A stretch of 60,068 nucleotides of DNA from NCBI GenBank assembly GCA_937897325.1, contig CALCOY010000118.1, positions 1 to 60,068 of the forward strand, given 5' to 3'. A program made the position numbers and the translations under genes. The stretch is from an uncultured Shimia sp. (GTDB lineage Bacteria > Pseudomonadota > Alphaproteobacteria > Rhodobacterales > Rhodobacteraceae). How positions within the stretch are numbered: the first letter of the stretch is position 1; each line of letters opens with the position of its first letter. The notes below the pieces were generated by a model, which did not search any database, was not told the DNA's origin, and saw only the letters and a program-made list of their open reading frames with translations. Shown here piece by piece: positions 51,039 to 59,907 of the stretch.

Positions 51039-52940
51039 TTAGTAGGTGTTGGGATCGAGCGGATCGGTGCCATCATTGATCTCGGCCATGTCGGCGACGC
51101 CATCGCCATCGGAATCCGCCTTGTAGGGAAATGTGCCTGCCGACAGCTCAACACTGTTGTTCAGCCCATCGCCGTCTATATCATTGTCAAGTTTGTCCTC
51201 AATCCCATCGCCGTCAGTATCTGCCCAGCGGTTCGGATCATCGGGAAACCCGTCAAATTCATTTTCGACCCCGTCGCCGTCGTTGTCGATCGCAAGCGGG
51301 ACATCAATACCCGTCCAAATGGACGCGCCATCGGGAACTTTTCCGCTATTCATGTCGGCGAACAGACGGTCGAAGAACTGGCTCATGTGATAGGGGCGCT
51401 GCTCACTCGGCAAACCGATATGCGCGCCAGCTTTCCAGCCTTTAGGCCCCAATGTTCGCTGGGTAAACGCCATGCTGATCTGGTCCGTCACGACCGCAAC
51501 GGATTGCATACTGCCTGAAAGCCATGCGTTTACGACGATCACCGCGAATATCTCCTGAATTTCACGGTCCGTATAATAGCGCCGCAACTCTTCGATATGT
51601 GCGGCTGTGACCCGAGATGGCAGGCGGGCCGAATCGCGCGCAACGCGCATGGCGGCCTTCATCGCGGGTGTCACAAACTCGGATCGTTCGAAATCCAAAA
51701 GCGATTGGATATACGCGATAAGCTCTGGCAAATCCTCATCCGGGATCTCATCGTGAAAGTACTCGTCCTCAGAGTAGTCGTAGATCCCGAAGGCGCCGTG
51801 CGCCTGACAGTGCACGCACCCGCTCGCGAGTTGGTAGACAAAGAAGAGCGACCAAATCTCGTCAAAATCCATCGTGCGCTCGGCTTGCAGGATATACGCA
51901 TCCATCGCCAGTGTGCCGATCGCCGCTTGCCGTGGCCAATTTGTGTCGAGCCGTTGGCGGTCGCTGTACGGCACCCCCGAAGCAACAGCTTTCGCAGGTT
52001 CAAAATAGGTGTAATCGTAAGCGGCAACGTCAAAGGGCGGGACGTCAGAGGACGGAATATTGAGTTGGCGCAAACCCTCGCCTTCCCAGTCCAGAACTGC
52101 CGTGGGAAACGCGTCGAAGGGTTCCTCAATCCCATCGCGGTCCCCGTCAAAGGTGAGCGTCGGCACATCATAGCCGGTAACAAAATTGACCCAATCCGAG
52201 GCCAGTGTTGGCTCGACCGCCCCCAGATCATCGCGCTGCCATGCGGCGTCGATTTCAGCTACAGCCTCCGTCAGTGCATCGCCGACAAAGGGGTTCGCAC
52301 GCTGCTCCTCCGCCGAGGTGCTGGCATTGCGGCTGGGGTCCCACCCGACATCCACCAGATTCTCGTTCGCCCAATCAAGCGTTTCCTGATCGGTTGCTAT
52401 GGGCACAACGGCATCATGGGTGGCAGAGGCGTTGTTGATCGAGGCCAGCTGCATCAGTTCCGCAATCTGGCGGTCCGTGTAGTTGGTGCGCAACTGGGCA
52501 TGAAGTTCCGGCGGCGACATAATGGGATATCGCCCCATGAGGTCGATGTATGTGAATGCTGCCTTGAGCCGCGCGTCGTCCAGCGTCGCCACGTAATCCG
52601 CCGCAAAGATCGCTCGAATCTCTTCAACGGGCACGCCCATTTTTGAAAGTTGATAGGCGCTGCGCGCCGTATGATGGCCGCTGCCTGCAAGAAACATCTG
52701 GCGTAGCGTAAGACGCCACTTGGTCTCGGCATCAAACATGGCATCGGCGTGAATCATGGCATCGGAAATGAGCAGCGCATTGTAAAAATCTCTTAGGTTG
52801 CTGATGTCAATTTTATGCCGGTCGTAAAGCGGCATGGCCTGGTCGACCTCTGGAACAGGGGGCGCTTCGGCAAAGACGACAGTGGACATCAGGAGCGCTG
52901 CAACGGCACTGACAGTGTGCGCTATGGGTTTCAACTGCAT
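51039..52940 (-). CDS. exported AhpD/CMD-like protein with thrombospondin type 3 (Ca-binding) tail
   Basis: A 633-residue secreted protein with a signal peptide (TVSAVAALLMSTVVFAEA). Two carboxymuconolactone-decarboxylase/AhpD-like halves are seen. In the first (about 50-180) the Cys pair is replaced by LAGSGHHTARSAY. The second (about 340-490) keeps ASGCVHCQAHGAFG (C375, C378 and a His), the active-site pattern of AhpD-type thiol proteins. The last 85 residues are Asp-rich TSP3/dockerin-like repeats (AIDNDGDGVENEFDGFPDDP, ADTDGDGIEDKLDNDIDGDG, KADSDGDGVADMAEI), predicted to bind calcium. The start at 52940 gives MQLKPIAHTV. It is next to an exported SnoaL-like protein. The substrate is unknown; the domain combination is unusual. 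Confidence 0.8.
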   Translation of the reverse strand: MQLKPIAHTVSAVAALLMSTVVFAEAPPVPEVDQAMPLYDRHKIDISNLRDFYNALLISDAMIHADAMFDAETKWRLTLRQMFLAGSGHHTARSAYQLSKMGVPVEEIRAIFAADYVATLDDARLKAAFTYIDLMGRYPIMSPPELHAQLRTNYTDRQIAELMQLASINNASATHDAVVPIATDQETLDWANENLVDVGWDPSRNASTSAEEQRANPFVGDALTEAVAEIDAAWQRDDLGAVEPTLASDWVNFVTGYDVPTLTFDGDRDGIEEPFDAFPTAVLDWEGEGLRQLNIPSSDVPPFDVAAYDYTYFEPAKAVASGVPYSDRQRLDTNWPRQAAIGTLAMDAYILQAERTMDFDEIWSLFFVYQLASGCVHCQAHGAFGIYDYSEDEYFHDEIPDEDLPELIAYIQSLLDFERSEFVTPAMKAAMRVARDSARLPSRVTAAHIEELRRYYTDREIQEIFAVIVVNAWLSGSMQSVAVVTDQISMAFTQRTLGPKGWKAGAHIGLPSEQRPYHMSQFFDRLFADMNSGKVPDGASIWTGIDVPLAIDNDGDGVENEFDGFPDDPNRWADTDGDGIEDKLDNDIDGDGLNNSVELSAGTFPYKADSDGDGVADMAEINDGTDPLDPNTY

Positions 52941-52944
52941 CGGT

Positions 52945-53523
52945 TCACTCCCCCTCAAAAAGTGTCACGAACATGCCGTTCGGGTTTGGGGCATGGCTGG
53001 GCACAAGCTGCAGGACGTCCCAATGCTCTGTGATTTTCCCCTCGGAATCAAAGAGGTAAATGTCCACCGCAGCCATCCCCATGTCGTCCGGACTGTCATT
53101 GTCGAGGTTGCGGAAATTGACATGCGCCATGGCGGAATCGCCGACCACAATCACTTTATGCACGTCTATGGCAACGGGGTATTCGTCAACCGAGCCTTTA
53201 AACAGCATGGCCAGAGGTTGGCGCCCGTTGGGCAGCTGTGTGCTGTGCTGGATATAGCGGTCTGATACATATTCAGCGACGCTCTCCAGAGTTGGTGCCG
53301 TCGCGAGTAATTCATAGAATTCGATGATCCGCTCGGCCCGCGCGCGATCTTCCTCGGTGTTGACCATGATGTGCGTTTCAAAGCCCTGAGGAATACTGTT
53401 GCGGTAGATAAATCCCTGATCTTGCGATCGCGTCGGTGGGGCGAAGGGGTCATTTTCCTGCGCCTTAGCGCCAAACGCGCATGCCAAAAGTGCCGCTGAC
53501 ATGGTGAGTGTTCTTATTGTCAT
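52945..53523 (-). CDS. exported SnoaL/NTF2-like protein
   Basis: A 192-residue protein with a signal peptide (TIRTLTMSAALLACAFGAKA). The mature part has the NTF2-like start ERIIEFYELLATAPTLESVA, the signature YVSDRYIQHSTQLPNGRQPL and the end EGKITEHWDVLQLVP. The ATG at 53523 has TGAGGAT upstream. It is 4 bp upstream of the CMD/TSP3 gene on the same strand, so they are coupled. It resembles the SnoaL-like genes at 22458-24254 in fold only. Confidence 0.82.
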   Translation of the reverse strand: MTIRTLTMSAALLACAFGAKAQENDPFAPPTRSQDQGFIYRNSIPQGFETHIMVNTEEDRARAERIIEFYELLATAPTLESVAEYVSDRYIQHSTQLPNGRQPLAMLFKGSVDEYPVAIDVHKVIVVGDSAMAHVNFRNLDNDSPDDMGMAAVDIYLFDSEGKITEHWDVLQLVPSHAPNPNGMFVTLFEGE

Positions 53524-53627
53524 GATATCCTCATTTCCGTAGAGAACCGGGCGAAGGTCGGGCCGATGGATTGATGCGCGCCACGCGCGCGGCATCGGCC
53601 AGACCTTCTTCCGGACCGTGAGTGGGG

Positions 53628-54641
53628 TCAGTCGAACAGGTCTCGGGCCGCGTCAGCGACAAGCTCCGGTTTTTCGGCCTGAATGAAGTGATTGGCGTCC
53701 ACGATCAGGACTGCGCCATTGGGCACCAAATCCGCCGTTTCCCAGTATTCTTCCGGACGTTGCCCGGGGTCATCAGCCCCCTGCATGAAGACCACCGGCA
53801 TCGTCATGCGCGGGAACACCTGGGCCAGTCGGAAATCCAACTCTTTGTCAAAACCGGCTTGCGAGAAAAGCTGGGCCGCAGCTTCAGCTGTGCCGGGAAA
53901 GAAATACTCCCAATGGGCGCGATCTTGGTGGCTTTGCGGGATATCGACGGAAAAGTAGTCGCTTGCGAAAATGCCATAAATGACGTTTTCGTTGGTGTGA
54001 AACGCGACTTCAGACATTTGCTCGTGGGCTGGACGAGGAATACCGTGCGGTTTGTCCGCCGATTGCTGCATCCGCAGATAGGCGAGGATACGCGGGTTGA
54101 TGTCATCTTGGGCCACCATGTGATCCCCAAGCACGGCACCGCGATCATGCCCGACGAGGTTGAACACTTCGACACCCAGCTCGGTCATCAAGGCGCCAAT
54201 GCCTGTTGCAATCCCAGCATAGGTCAGGTCGAGTTCCAGGCGTTTGTCAGATTGCCCGTATCCCAGTGTGTCCACGGCAATAACGTAGAAATCGTCGGCC
54301 AGGTAAGACATCACGTCATGCCAGGACCACCATGTGTCGGGGTGACCGTGGACAAACAGGATAACCTCATCCTCGGGATCGCCGGCGGTGACAAAGTGCC
54401 AGACAGCCGCATTTGCCTCCACATACCAATGCGTACCGAATACGTTGTTGGCCAGGTATTCGATTTCGCCGTGCCGGCTGACAGTACCTGCAGGGGGCTG
54501 CGCAGCGGGGTATCGTAGCTCGTCGGTGATCTGGGCCAATGGGTAAGGCGCGTAGGGATCGGTCTCTGCGATTTGCTCAGCTGACGCAGCACCAGACACA
54601 CTTGCGGTAAAAATCGCCGCGAGAATTATTGAGCGTATCAT
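53628..54641 (-). CDS. exported alpha/beta hydrolase (dehalogenase/epoxide hydrolase-like)
   Basis: A 337-residue hydrolase with a signal peptide (MIRSIILAAIFTASVSGAAS). The fold signatures are FVHGHPDTWWSWHDVMSYL (oxyanion hole), the nucleophile elbow NLVGHDRGAVLGDH with an aspartate, and the catalytic His in IVDANHFIQAEKP. An Asp nucleophile is typical of haloalkane or fluoroacetate dehalogenases and epoxide hydrolases. Export to the periplasm is unusual for that family. It heads the unit hydrolase-SnoaL-CMD/TSP3, with a 104-bp gap before the SnoaL gene. Confidence 0.86.
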   Translation of the reverse strand: MIRSIILAAIFTASVSGAASAEQIAETDPYAPYPLAQITDELRYPAAQPPAGTVSRHGEIEYLANNVFGTHWYVEANAAVWHFVTAGDPEDEVILFVHGHPDTWWSWHDVMSYLADDFYVIAVDTLGYGQSDKRLELDLTYAGIATGIGALMTELGVEVFNLVGHDRGAVLGDHMVAQDDINPRILAYLRMQQSADKPHGIPRPAHEQMSEVAFHTNENVIYGIFASDYFSVDIPQSHQDRAHWEYFFPGTAEAAAQLFSQAGFDKELDFRLAQVFPRMTMPVVFMQGADDPGQRPEEYWETADLVPNGAVLIVDANHFIQAEKPELVADAARDLFD

Positions 54642-54704
54642 GTGAAACCTCTTGCCAAGTTAGGGTGCAAACCTAGCCTGACACATCGAATTCACTGCCA
54701 TAAA

Positions 54705-54741
54705 GAACAACCACCGCGCAGGACATGCGCGGTGGTTGTTC
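54705..54741 (-). terminator. strong intrinsic terminator
   Basis: A perfect 16-bp inverted repeat (GAACAACCACCGCGCA, loop GGACA, TGCGCGGTGGTTGTTC) is followed on the minus strand by TTTATGG and on the plus strand by ATTTTTC. It lies 34 bp after the membrane protein gene and separates that unit from the exported hydrolase unit. Confidence 0.85.
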
Positions 54742-54774
54742 ATTTTTCATCAGATGTATTTGCGGATGCGCGTT

Positions 54775-55200
54775 TTAACGTTCAGTGCGCGAAACCCATG
54801 TTGCGAGACCAAGTAAAGCGAGCAGTACTATCGAAAGAACCGAGAACAGAAACATGTTGGTTTCGATGCCTGCAATTTTGTGAACATGGCCGTTTTGGTC
54901 CACAAGCGCACCGCCGTAAGCCGGTCCAAGGATCGTAGCGACCCAAAATCCGGCAGCGAACATGATGCCGAAAAAAATGGGCGTGTAGAGCACATCTCGC
55001 CGCCAAATCAGGTACAATCCAATCAGCGCGATGCCCGCAGCAAAAGTCAGAAACCAGGCGCCGTGGAACCGCGCATGCGCGCTCCAAAGTGGGTTGAACA
55101 AATGGGTTTCATTCAGGTCTGCTAGGGCGGGCACGAAGCCATAGAAAATGGTGACCGCGCTTACGCAGATCTTGAGAACAAGTTTCCGGGTTTGCGGCAT
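54775..55200 (-). CDS. small four-helix membrane protein (DUF6640-like)
   Basis: A 141-residue membrane protein. The start MPQTRKLVLKICVSAVTIFY is followed by DLNETHLFNPLWSAHARFHG, then helices ending VLLALLGLATWVSRTER. The NPLWxxHARFHG segment is conserved in this uncharacterised family. The ATG at 55200 is preferred over a frame to 55263, which would overlap the upstream SDR. It is the last gene of the unit FMN reductase-SDR-membrane protein. Function unknown. Confidence 0.75.
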   Translation of the reverse strand: MPQTRKLVLKICVSAVTIFYGFVPALADLNETHLFNPLWSAHARFHGAWFLTFAAGIALIGLYLIWRRDVLYTPIFFGIMFAAGFWVATILGPAYGGALVDQNGHVHKIAGIETNMFLFSVLSIVLLALLGLATWVSRTER

Positions 55201-55249
55201 GGATTGGAGCCTTGTTTTGATTGTATAATACAACAGCCGTTTGCGGCGC

Positions 55250-56104
55250 TTAAGGCATCGCATCAGCAGACAGTTTTTTGATCAGAGCGGCCTGAACGCG
55301 CGGATCATTTGCCAGCTTTGGAGCCGTCTTTTCTTTGCCGTTTGTGATGTAAATGCCGGTGCGTGCCCCAAAGCTCTCTGGCAATGCGGCGTAGATCATC
55401 TTGCCCGCCTGTTTGTCCGGTTTGTTAAAAAGCAACGGCACGAGCATCTTTAAGATGCCTGGCATCCCATCGCTGGTCTTTGTCATTGGGGTGATGACTG
55501 CGCCCGGGCAAACCGACCGCACCATAATCCCATCTTTTGCCAAGTCTTCGGCAAGCGCTCTACCCATAGTCGTCAGCGCCAGTTTGGTTGTTGCATAGGC
55601 GCCGGTTAACCCACCAATGATGTCAGGTTCAGACAGTGCATCGACGTCAATCGATTTTGCAGAATTATGTGCGGCTGAAGTGGTGTTGATGACCATGGTT
55701 TTTGGCGCATCACCGTCCCGCTTTAGCGCGGGCCGCAGACTTTCGAGCATCACGTAAGGGGCCAGGGTGTTTACCGCATAGTTTGACTCGTGTCCTTGGG
55801 CACTCATCACACGTTGCGATGTCAGAACACCGGAGTTGTTATAGAGGGCATCAATCAGCGGATGTATTGTCAGGATCTCTTGTGCTGCCCGCTTGATCTG
55901 ATCCAAATCCATCAAGTCTGCCTGGATCAGGTCGATCTTTGTATGTGGATGCACGCGGTTGATATCCGCCTTCTGTGCCTCGGCCTTGGCAGAATTGCGA
56001 TTGACCAACACCAAGGTCCAACCATTTTCCGCAAGTTGATCTGCGATGGCCCCACCGATCCCACCTGTCGAGCCAGTTATGACAGCAACTTTTGCGTGCG
56101 ACAT
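55250..56104 (-). CDS. short-chain dehydrogenase/reductase, retinol-dehydrogenase-like
   Basis: A 284-residue SDR with VAVITGSTGGIGGAIADQLA, DALYNNSGVLTSQR in place of NNAG, active-site Ser in VINTTSAAHNSA and GAYATTKLALTTMGRALAED. The substituted NNSG is a mild departure from the family. It lies between the FMN reductase gene (45 bp upstream) and the membrane protein gene. GGAAAC stands before the ATG. The substrate is unknown. Confidence 0.87.
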   Translation of the reverse strand: MSHAKVAVITGSTGGIGGAIADQLAENGWTLVLVNRNSAKAEAQKADINRVHPHTKIDLIQADLMDLDQIKRAAQEILTIHPLIDALYNNSGVLTSQRVMSAQGHESNYAVNTLAPYVMLESLRPALKRDGDAPKTMVINTTSAAHNSAKSIDVDALSEPDIIGGLTGAYATTKLALTTMGRALAEDLAKDGIMVRSVCPGAVITPMTKTSDGMPGILKMLVPLLFNKPDKQAGKMIYAALPESFGARTGIYITNGKEKTAPKLANDPRVQAALIKKLSADAMP

Positions 56105-56149
56105 AGCGTTTCCTTTTCATGCAAAACTGTAACGAGCTTCGATCGCCGC

Positions 56150-56683
56150 TCAGCTCAAGAGCCCCTTGATGGCAGCGTCAACTCCCGCAATGTCCTCGTC
56201 TTTTGTCAGCGCATCGCCGTCCCAGGCCTCGCGCCAGGTGCCAACGCCGTACTTGCCTTTGATGTCCATTCCAAAGAACGGGGCCGTCAATTCCTGTGAC
56301 TTCAGCACGTTGTCACCCGCGCGCGGTCCCGGCGTTGCCGCAAGCAAGACAAACGGCTTGTCTTGCCACACCTTCTGGTCAATCCGGCTCATCCAATCGT
56401 AGATGTTTTTCCAGGCTGCCGTGACAAAGCCGTTATATTCAGCAAAGGAAACCACCAATGCATCGGCTGCACCGATTTTATCAAAGAATGCCTGCGCCAG
56501 CGGATGCACGCCGTCCGCTTTTTCCCTGTCAATCGAATAGATGGGCATCTCAAAGTCGTTAATGTCGAGGCGTTCGATTTCAACGTCAGGATCGAACACC
56601 TGCAGTCGCTTAGCGGCATAACCGACCAATGCACCGTTTATTGATTGGCTATGGTTGGAGGCCGAAAAAACGAGGACCTTCAT
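56150..56683 (-). CDS. NADPH-dependent FMN reductase family protein
   Basis: A 177-residue flavodoxin-fold reductase. The phosphate loop VFSASNHSQSINGALVGYAA and the FMN contact segment SFAEYNGFVTAAWKNIYDWM mark the NADPH_dep_FMN_red family (ChrR, ArsH and quinone reductases). It is the first gene of the minus-strand unit with the SDR and membrane protein. It may protect from quinone stress or supply reduced flavin. Confidence 0.87.
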   Translation of the reverse strand: MKVLVFSASNHSQSINGALVGYAAKRLQVFDPDVEIERLDINDFEMPIYSIDREKADGVHPLAQAFFDKIGAADALVVSFAEYNGFVTAAWKNIYDWMSRIDQKVWQDKPFVLLAATPGPRAGDNVLKSQELTAPFFGMDIKGKYGVGTWREAWDGDALTKDEDIAGVDAAIKGLLS

Positions 56684-56828
56684 GGTATTGTTCCCCTGTC
56701 GTCACAGCCGACTTAGCGACATGTATGTAACGCCTCAATACCCGCAAAAGCGCACCTCGTGCGCGTCGGTGCGACGCAAAACATCTTGGATGTTATAAAA
56801 CTTTGCATAAATGCGCGTCAGAGCACCC

Positions 56829-57258
56829 TATGGATCATTGAACTGAGATCCGAACAGCATACAGTATGGCCGCACTGGTACCATGAGCAATGCGGCGCAA
56901 GAGCTTGGCGTTCAACGCGCAACGGTGAACCGGCACATCGATGCGCTTGAGGCCGAAATAGACGAACGGCTGTTTTTGCGTCAACGTCGTGGGTACGAAT
57001 TGACAGATACGGGCCGCGAATTTCTGCAAATTGCTCAGCGCTCCTATGACTTGCTTGAAGTCTTCTTTGGCTGGGTGCGAGTGTAAAGTGCTGACCTGGA
57101 GGGGGAGCTTGTCGTTGCGACGCTCTTTTCACTGACAGACCTGATCTTGCCGACAATTCTCGAGTTTCGTCGTCATCACCCGAATACACGCGTCCGCTTG
57201 ACGACTGATGATGAGCGCGCGTGCGACAAAGATATTATCGCCAACGCAACATCGTAAA
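56829..57258 (+). pseudogene. LysR-family regulator, broken and truncated
   Basis: The first codons read MDH-stop-TEIRTAYSMAAL where functional paralogues have MDxW; a TGA at 56838-56840 replaces the Trp codon. The frame then shifts by one base near 56875 before MSNAAQELGVQRATVNRHID, ALEAEIDERLFLRQRRGYEL. A further TAA falls after FFGWVRV (57084-57086), although homology continues as GELVVATLFSLTDLILPTIL and ends within the effector domain. It belongs to the same LysR group as 2961-3839 and 48578-49447. Confidence 0.8.
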
Positions 57259-57574
57259 AGCGGCAACGCTGCGTCAAGACCAGTCATTCGTGTCAAGCAT
57301 GGTCTCCTCCTTAAGAGAAATGTGACACCTTTAAAGTTCAACCAAGAAATGTCCATTTGACGGAGCGAGCTCCAAACCGCGACATGATCCAAACGCAAAG
57401 AAATCGCACAGAGCCCACCGAACCAGCCTGTGCATTCTCAAATGCCGCGGATGGTTTCGTTACTTTCGCTCGCAACGCTTGATTAGATTGGGCCAACAAC
57501 CTAACGTATAACTGCCAGTTGTTGAACGACTTTCTTCTTATTCCCAATGTGAATTTGTTTCAGGAGTCTGCAAA
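57259..57574. other. gap without gene, degraded LysR flank
   Basis: About 316 bp. It contains the lost 3' end of the LysR pseudogene and the upstream region of the lipoprotein hydrolase gene. Nothing else recognised. The stretch is AT-richer than its neighbours around 57310-57360. Confidence 0.4.
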
Positions 57575-58624
57575 ATGTCCCACAATTTTGGCGTGCCCGT
57601 TATTGCTTGGCTCGCTGTACTTTGCTTGACTGCGTGCGCGGGACGCGGCGAATTTCAGTTCGCCGAAGCAGACCCAAACGCAACCGCCCATAAGATCTGG
57701 GTGTCAAAGTTACGAAGTGACGTTCAAGCTGGTGCACAAGGTGCGCCGCCGCGGCCAGGGACGTTGTCTTTTGAGGCGATTACCGTGTCGGTGCCTGCAA
57801 CGCACGCGCCGGGCGAAATTGAATGGCCGGATGGGCCACCGGATGCGCAAACGGATTTCGTTTCGATCCAACAATCCGGCTTTGATACGATCCGCGGGTT
57901 TGCAGCTGACATTTCGCGGTCTGACACAGTCGGTCGTTCGGAAACACTTGTGTTTGTCCACGGGTACAACACACGGCATGCAGAGGCCGTCTACCAGCTT
58001 ACGCAGTTTGTTCATGACTTCGAAGTACCTGTGCCGCCAGTGCTCTTTTCCTGGCCGTCGGCCGGTGTGACGGCTGGGTACGTCTACGATCGAGATAGTG
58101 CATTGCTGGCGCGCGATCATTTGGAAAGCACGATCATTGCTCTGACTCAAGATGGCCGGAAAGTCGTTCTGGTTGGCCATTCGATGGGCAGCTACCTGAT
58201 CATGGAGACACTGAGGCAAATCGCGCTCAAGGGTAGCCTCGATATCGAAGGCAAAATCGAAGCGCTGACGCTAATGGCGCCAGACATCGATGGCGAACTG
58301 TTCCGTGATCAGGCGATGGCCATCGGCGACCTGCCGGATCCATTTATCTTGATGGTGGCAGAGCAGGATCGCGCGCTGCGCATTTCGTCCTTACTGACGG
58401 GGTTGCGGCCTCGATTGGGCTCGCAAACGGATCGAGCGATCGTAGGGGATCTTCCGATTTCAGTTGTGGATGTTTCGGATCTCGCGGCCGGCGGTGAGTT
58501 CAACCACAAAATCGCGACAACATCGCCAGCGGCCATTGCGATCTTGCGGGAGATGGCCCAGCAAGCGCCACCGGGTGAGACGCATATCGGAGCACTTGTT
58601 GTCCTGTCACAGATTGCCAGATGA
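57575..58624 (+). CDS. DUF900-type alpha/beta hydrolase lipoprotein
   Basis: A 349-residue lipoprotein with lipobox LCLTAC (residues 16-21), followed by an alpha/beta hydrolase of the DUF900 family. The first strand-loop is LVFVHGYNTRHAEAVYQLTQ, the family motif VLFSWPSAG is present, and the nucleophile elbow is VVLVGHSMGSYLIMETLRQI. The His is probably in EFNHKIATTSP near the C-terminus. GGAG appears 13 bases before the ATG. Membrane-anchored hydrolase; substrate unknown. It is convergent with the K+-channel remnant. Confidence 0.85.
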   Translation: MSHNFGVPVIAWLAVLCLTACAGRGEFQFAEADPNATAHKIWVSKLRSDVQAGAQGAPPRPGTLSFEAITVSVPATHAPGEIEWPDGPPDAQTDFVSIQQSGFDTIRGFAADISRSDTVGRSETLVFVHGYNTRHAEAVYQLTQFVHDFEVPVPPVLFSWPSAGVTAGYVYDRDSALLARDHLESTIIALTQDGRKVVLVGHSMGSYLIMETLRQIALKGSLDIEGKIEALTLMAPDIDGELFRDQAMAIGDLPDPFILMVAEQDRALRISSLLTGLRPRLGSQTDRAIVGDLPISVVDVSDLAAGGEFNHKIATTSPAAIAILREMAQQAPPGETHIGALVVLSQIAR

Positions 58625-58657
58625 CGAACTGCGAGCGGGTTACTCCTTTGTGTCCAA

Positions 58658-58930
58658 TCAACGCCGGATTTCAATAATGAAAGCCGTAGAAAGACCCATC
58701 AGGAATAAACCTGCAATGGCGCAAAACGCGGCGACCAGTTGAGCATTTTCATGTGGCACCAGGTCGCCATACCCAAGGTTTGTCAAGGTTACGACAGAGA
58801 AACAGACGGCCTGCCTGAACTCCGTTATCGCGTCCAACGACAAAAAGGCGATGGCCCAGATCATGGCCCAGATCAAAAGCGCGACGCACAACGTCATAAC
58901 ATACGCCATCAGCAGTGCGTTTTGGCCCAT
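58658..58930 (-). pseudogene. two-helix K+-channel-like gene with damaged 5' end
   Basis: The 90-residue open frame has one helix (NALLMAYVMTLCVALLIWAM), the potassium selectivity filter VTLTNLGYGDLVP and a second helix (AAFCAIAGLFLMGLSTAFII), an Ion_trans_2 channel core. The normal family has a further N-terminal segment. Here what looks like it (FLTLIAVTVCIHLATVNVVL) lies in another frame upstream, past an in-frame TGA, and is joined to gltS. The core could still be translated from 58930, but no good RBS is seen, so I call it broken. Confidence 0.6.
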
Positions 58931-59025
58931 GTACCACCGTGCTGACGCACAGTCTCAAAACGACGCGCCGCCTGACGTAATACCACATTCACAGTCGCCA
59001 AGTGAATACATACGGTTACCGCGAT

Positions 59026-59907
59026 CAGCGTCAGGAATACGCTGAGTGGAAACTCCTAAATCAATGCGAGCAGAGGAGTGCCGCAAACCTCCGGGAGCTT
59101 TGGAAACAGCGCCGGCTGCAGGTTCGCCATCAAAATGACGGTGATGAGGCATGGGACAAAAAGCGGCAATCGAATGCCTGTTTCCAGAGTTATCTGGTGG
59201 ACGCCTTAGCCCAAGATTATCGCGATGTGGATCATGACCATTGCTTGCATAAAGCCCACGTAGTCGAGGCCAGCTTGTGCCCTTGATCCGAAGGCAACTC
59301 CCACAACGGGATCCGCGTCTGGATCGCGCGGTTCGAGGTTATTGCGCTCGATGAGAACACGTGCAATGGGTCCGCCAACAAGGGCTGCACTGACCAAGCC
59401 CAGCGTGGCAGCGGCCACGCCGATCTCAACAGCGCCACCAACACCAAGTGCTGCGATCTCCGGACCCCATGCAATCGCAGTGCCATGCCCACCAATCAAG
59501 GCCGCTGACCCAACCAGTACGGACGCGGCAGCTGGCAAATCAAAGAGTGAAACGCCCGCGAGTGCTACAAGGTTCTGGAGTGCCATAAAAGCGATGGTCA
59601 GTGCCAACAATATCGCCAGTGGTCGACCACCGCGCACGAGATCGGAGACCCGCGCATTCAGCCCGATAGTCGTGAAGAAGATAACGAGCAACTGATCCAG
59701 GGTTTCGAGCTCGAACATCACTTCGCGTTGTGTGAACACGAAAATCAACCAGACAAACATTGCCGCGGCCAACCCGGCGACAACGGGTTCGGGAATGTTG
59801 AAATCCTGCAAAAACCGCACGCGTTTGGTCAGCCATGCGCCAAAGAAATACACAATCATTCCGATAGTGAAGGTTATAAAGTCCTGGATAGTGAGAACTT
59901 CAGACAT
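59026..59907 (-). pseudogene. gltS: sodium/glutamate symporter GltS, interrupted and truncated
   Basis: The reading frame from 59907 (MSEVLTIQDFITFTIGMIVY) shows FNIPEPVVAGLAAAMFVWLI, FFTTIGLNARVSDLVRGGRP and GSAALIGGHGTAIAWGPEI, all GltS hallmarks. It stops at a TAA (59206-59208) after 233 residues; the family is about 400. Homology goes on in the same frame (GVHQITLETGIRLPLFVPCL, GTPLLALI), passes a second stop TAG at 59056-59058 and then ends at FPLSVFLT, where it meets the channel-like sequence. The C-terminal third is missing, so it cannot be functional. Confidence 0.8.
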
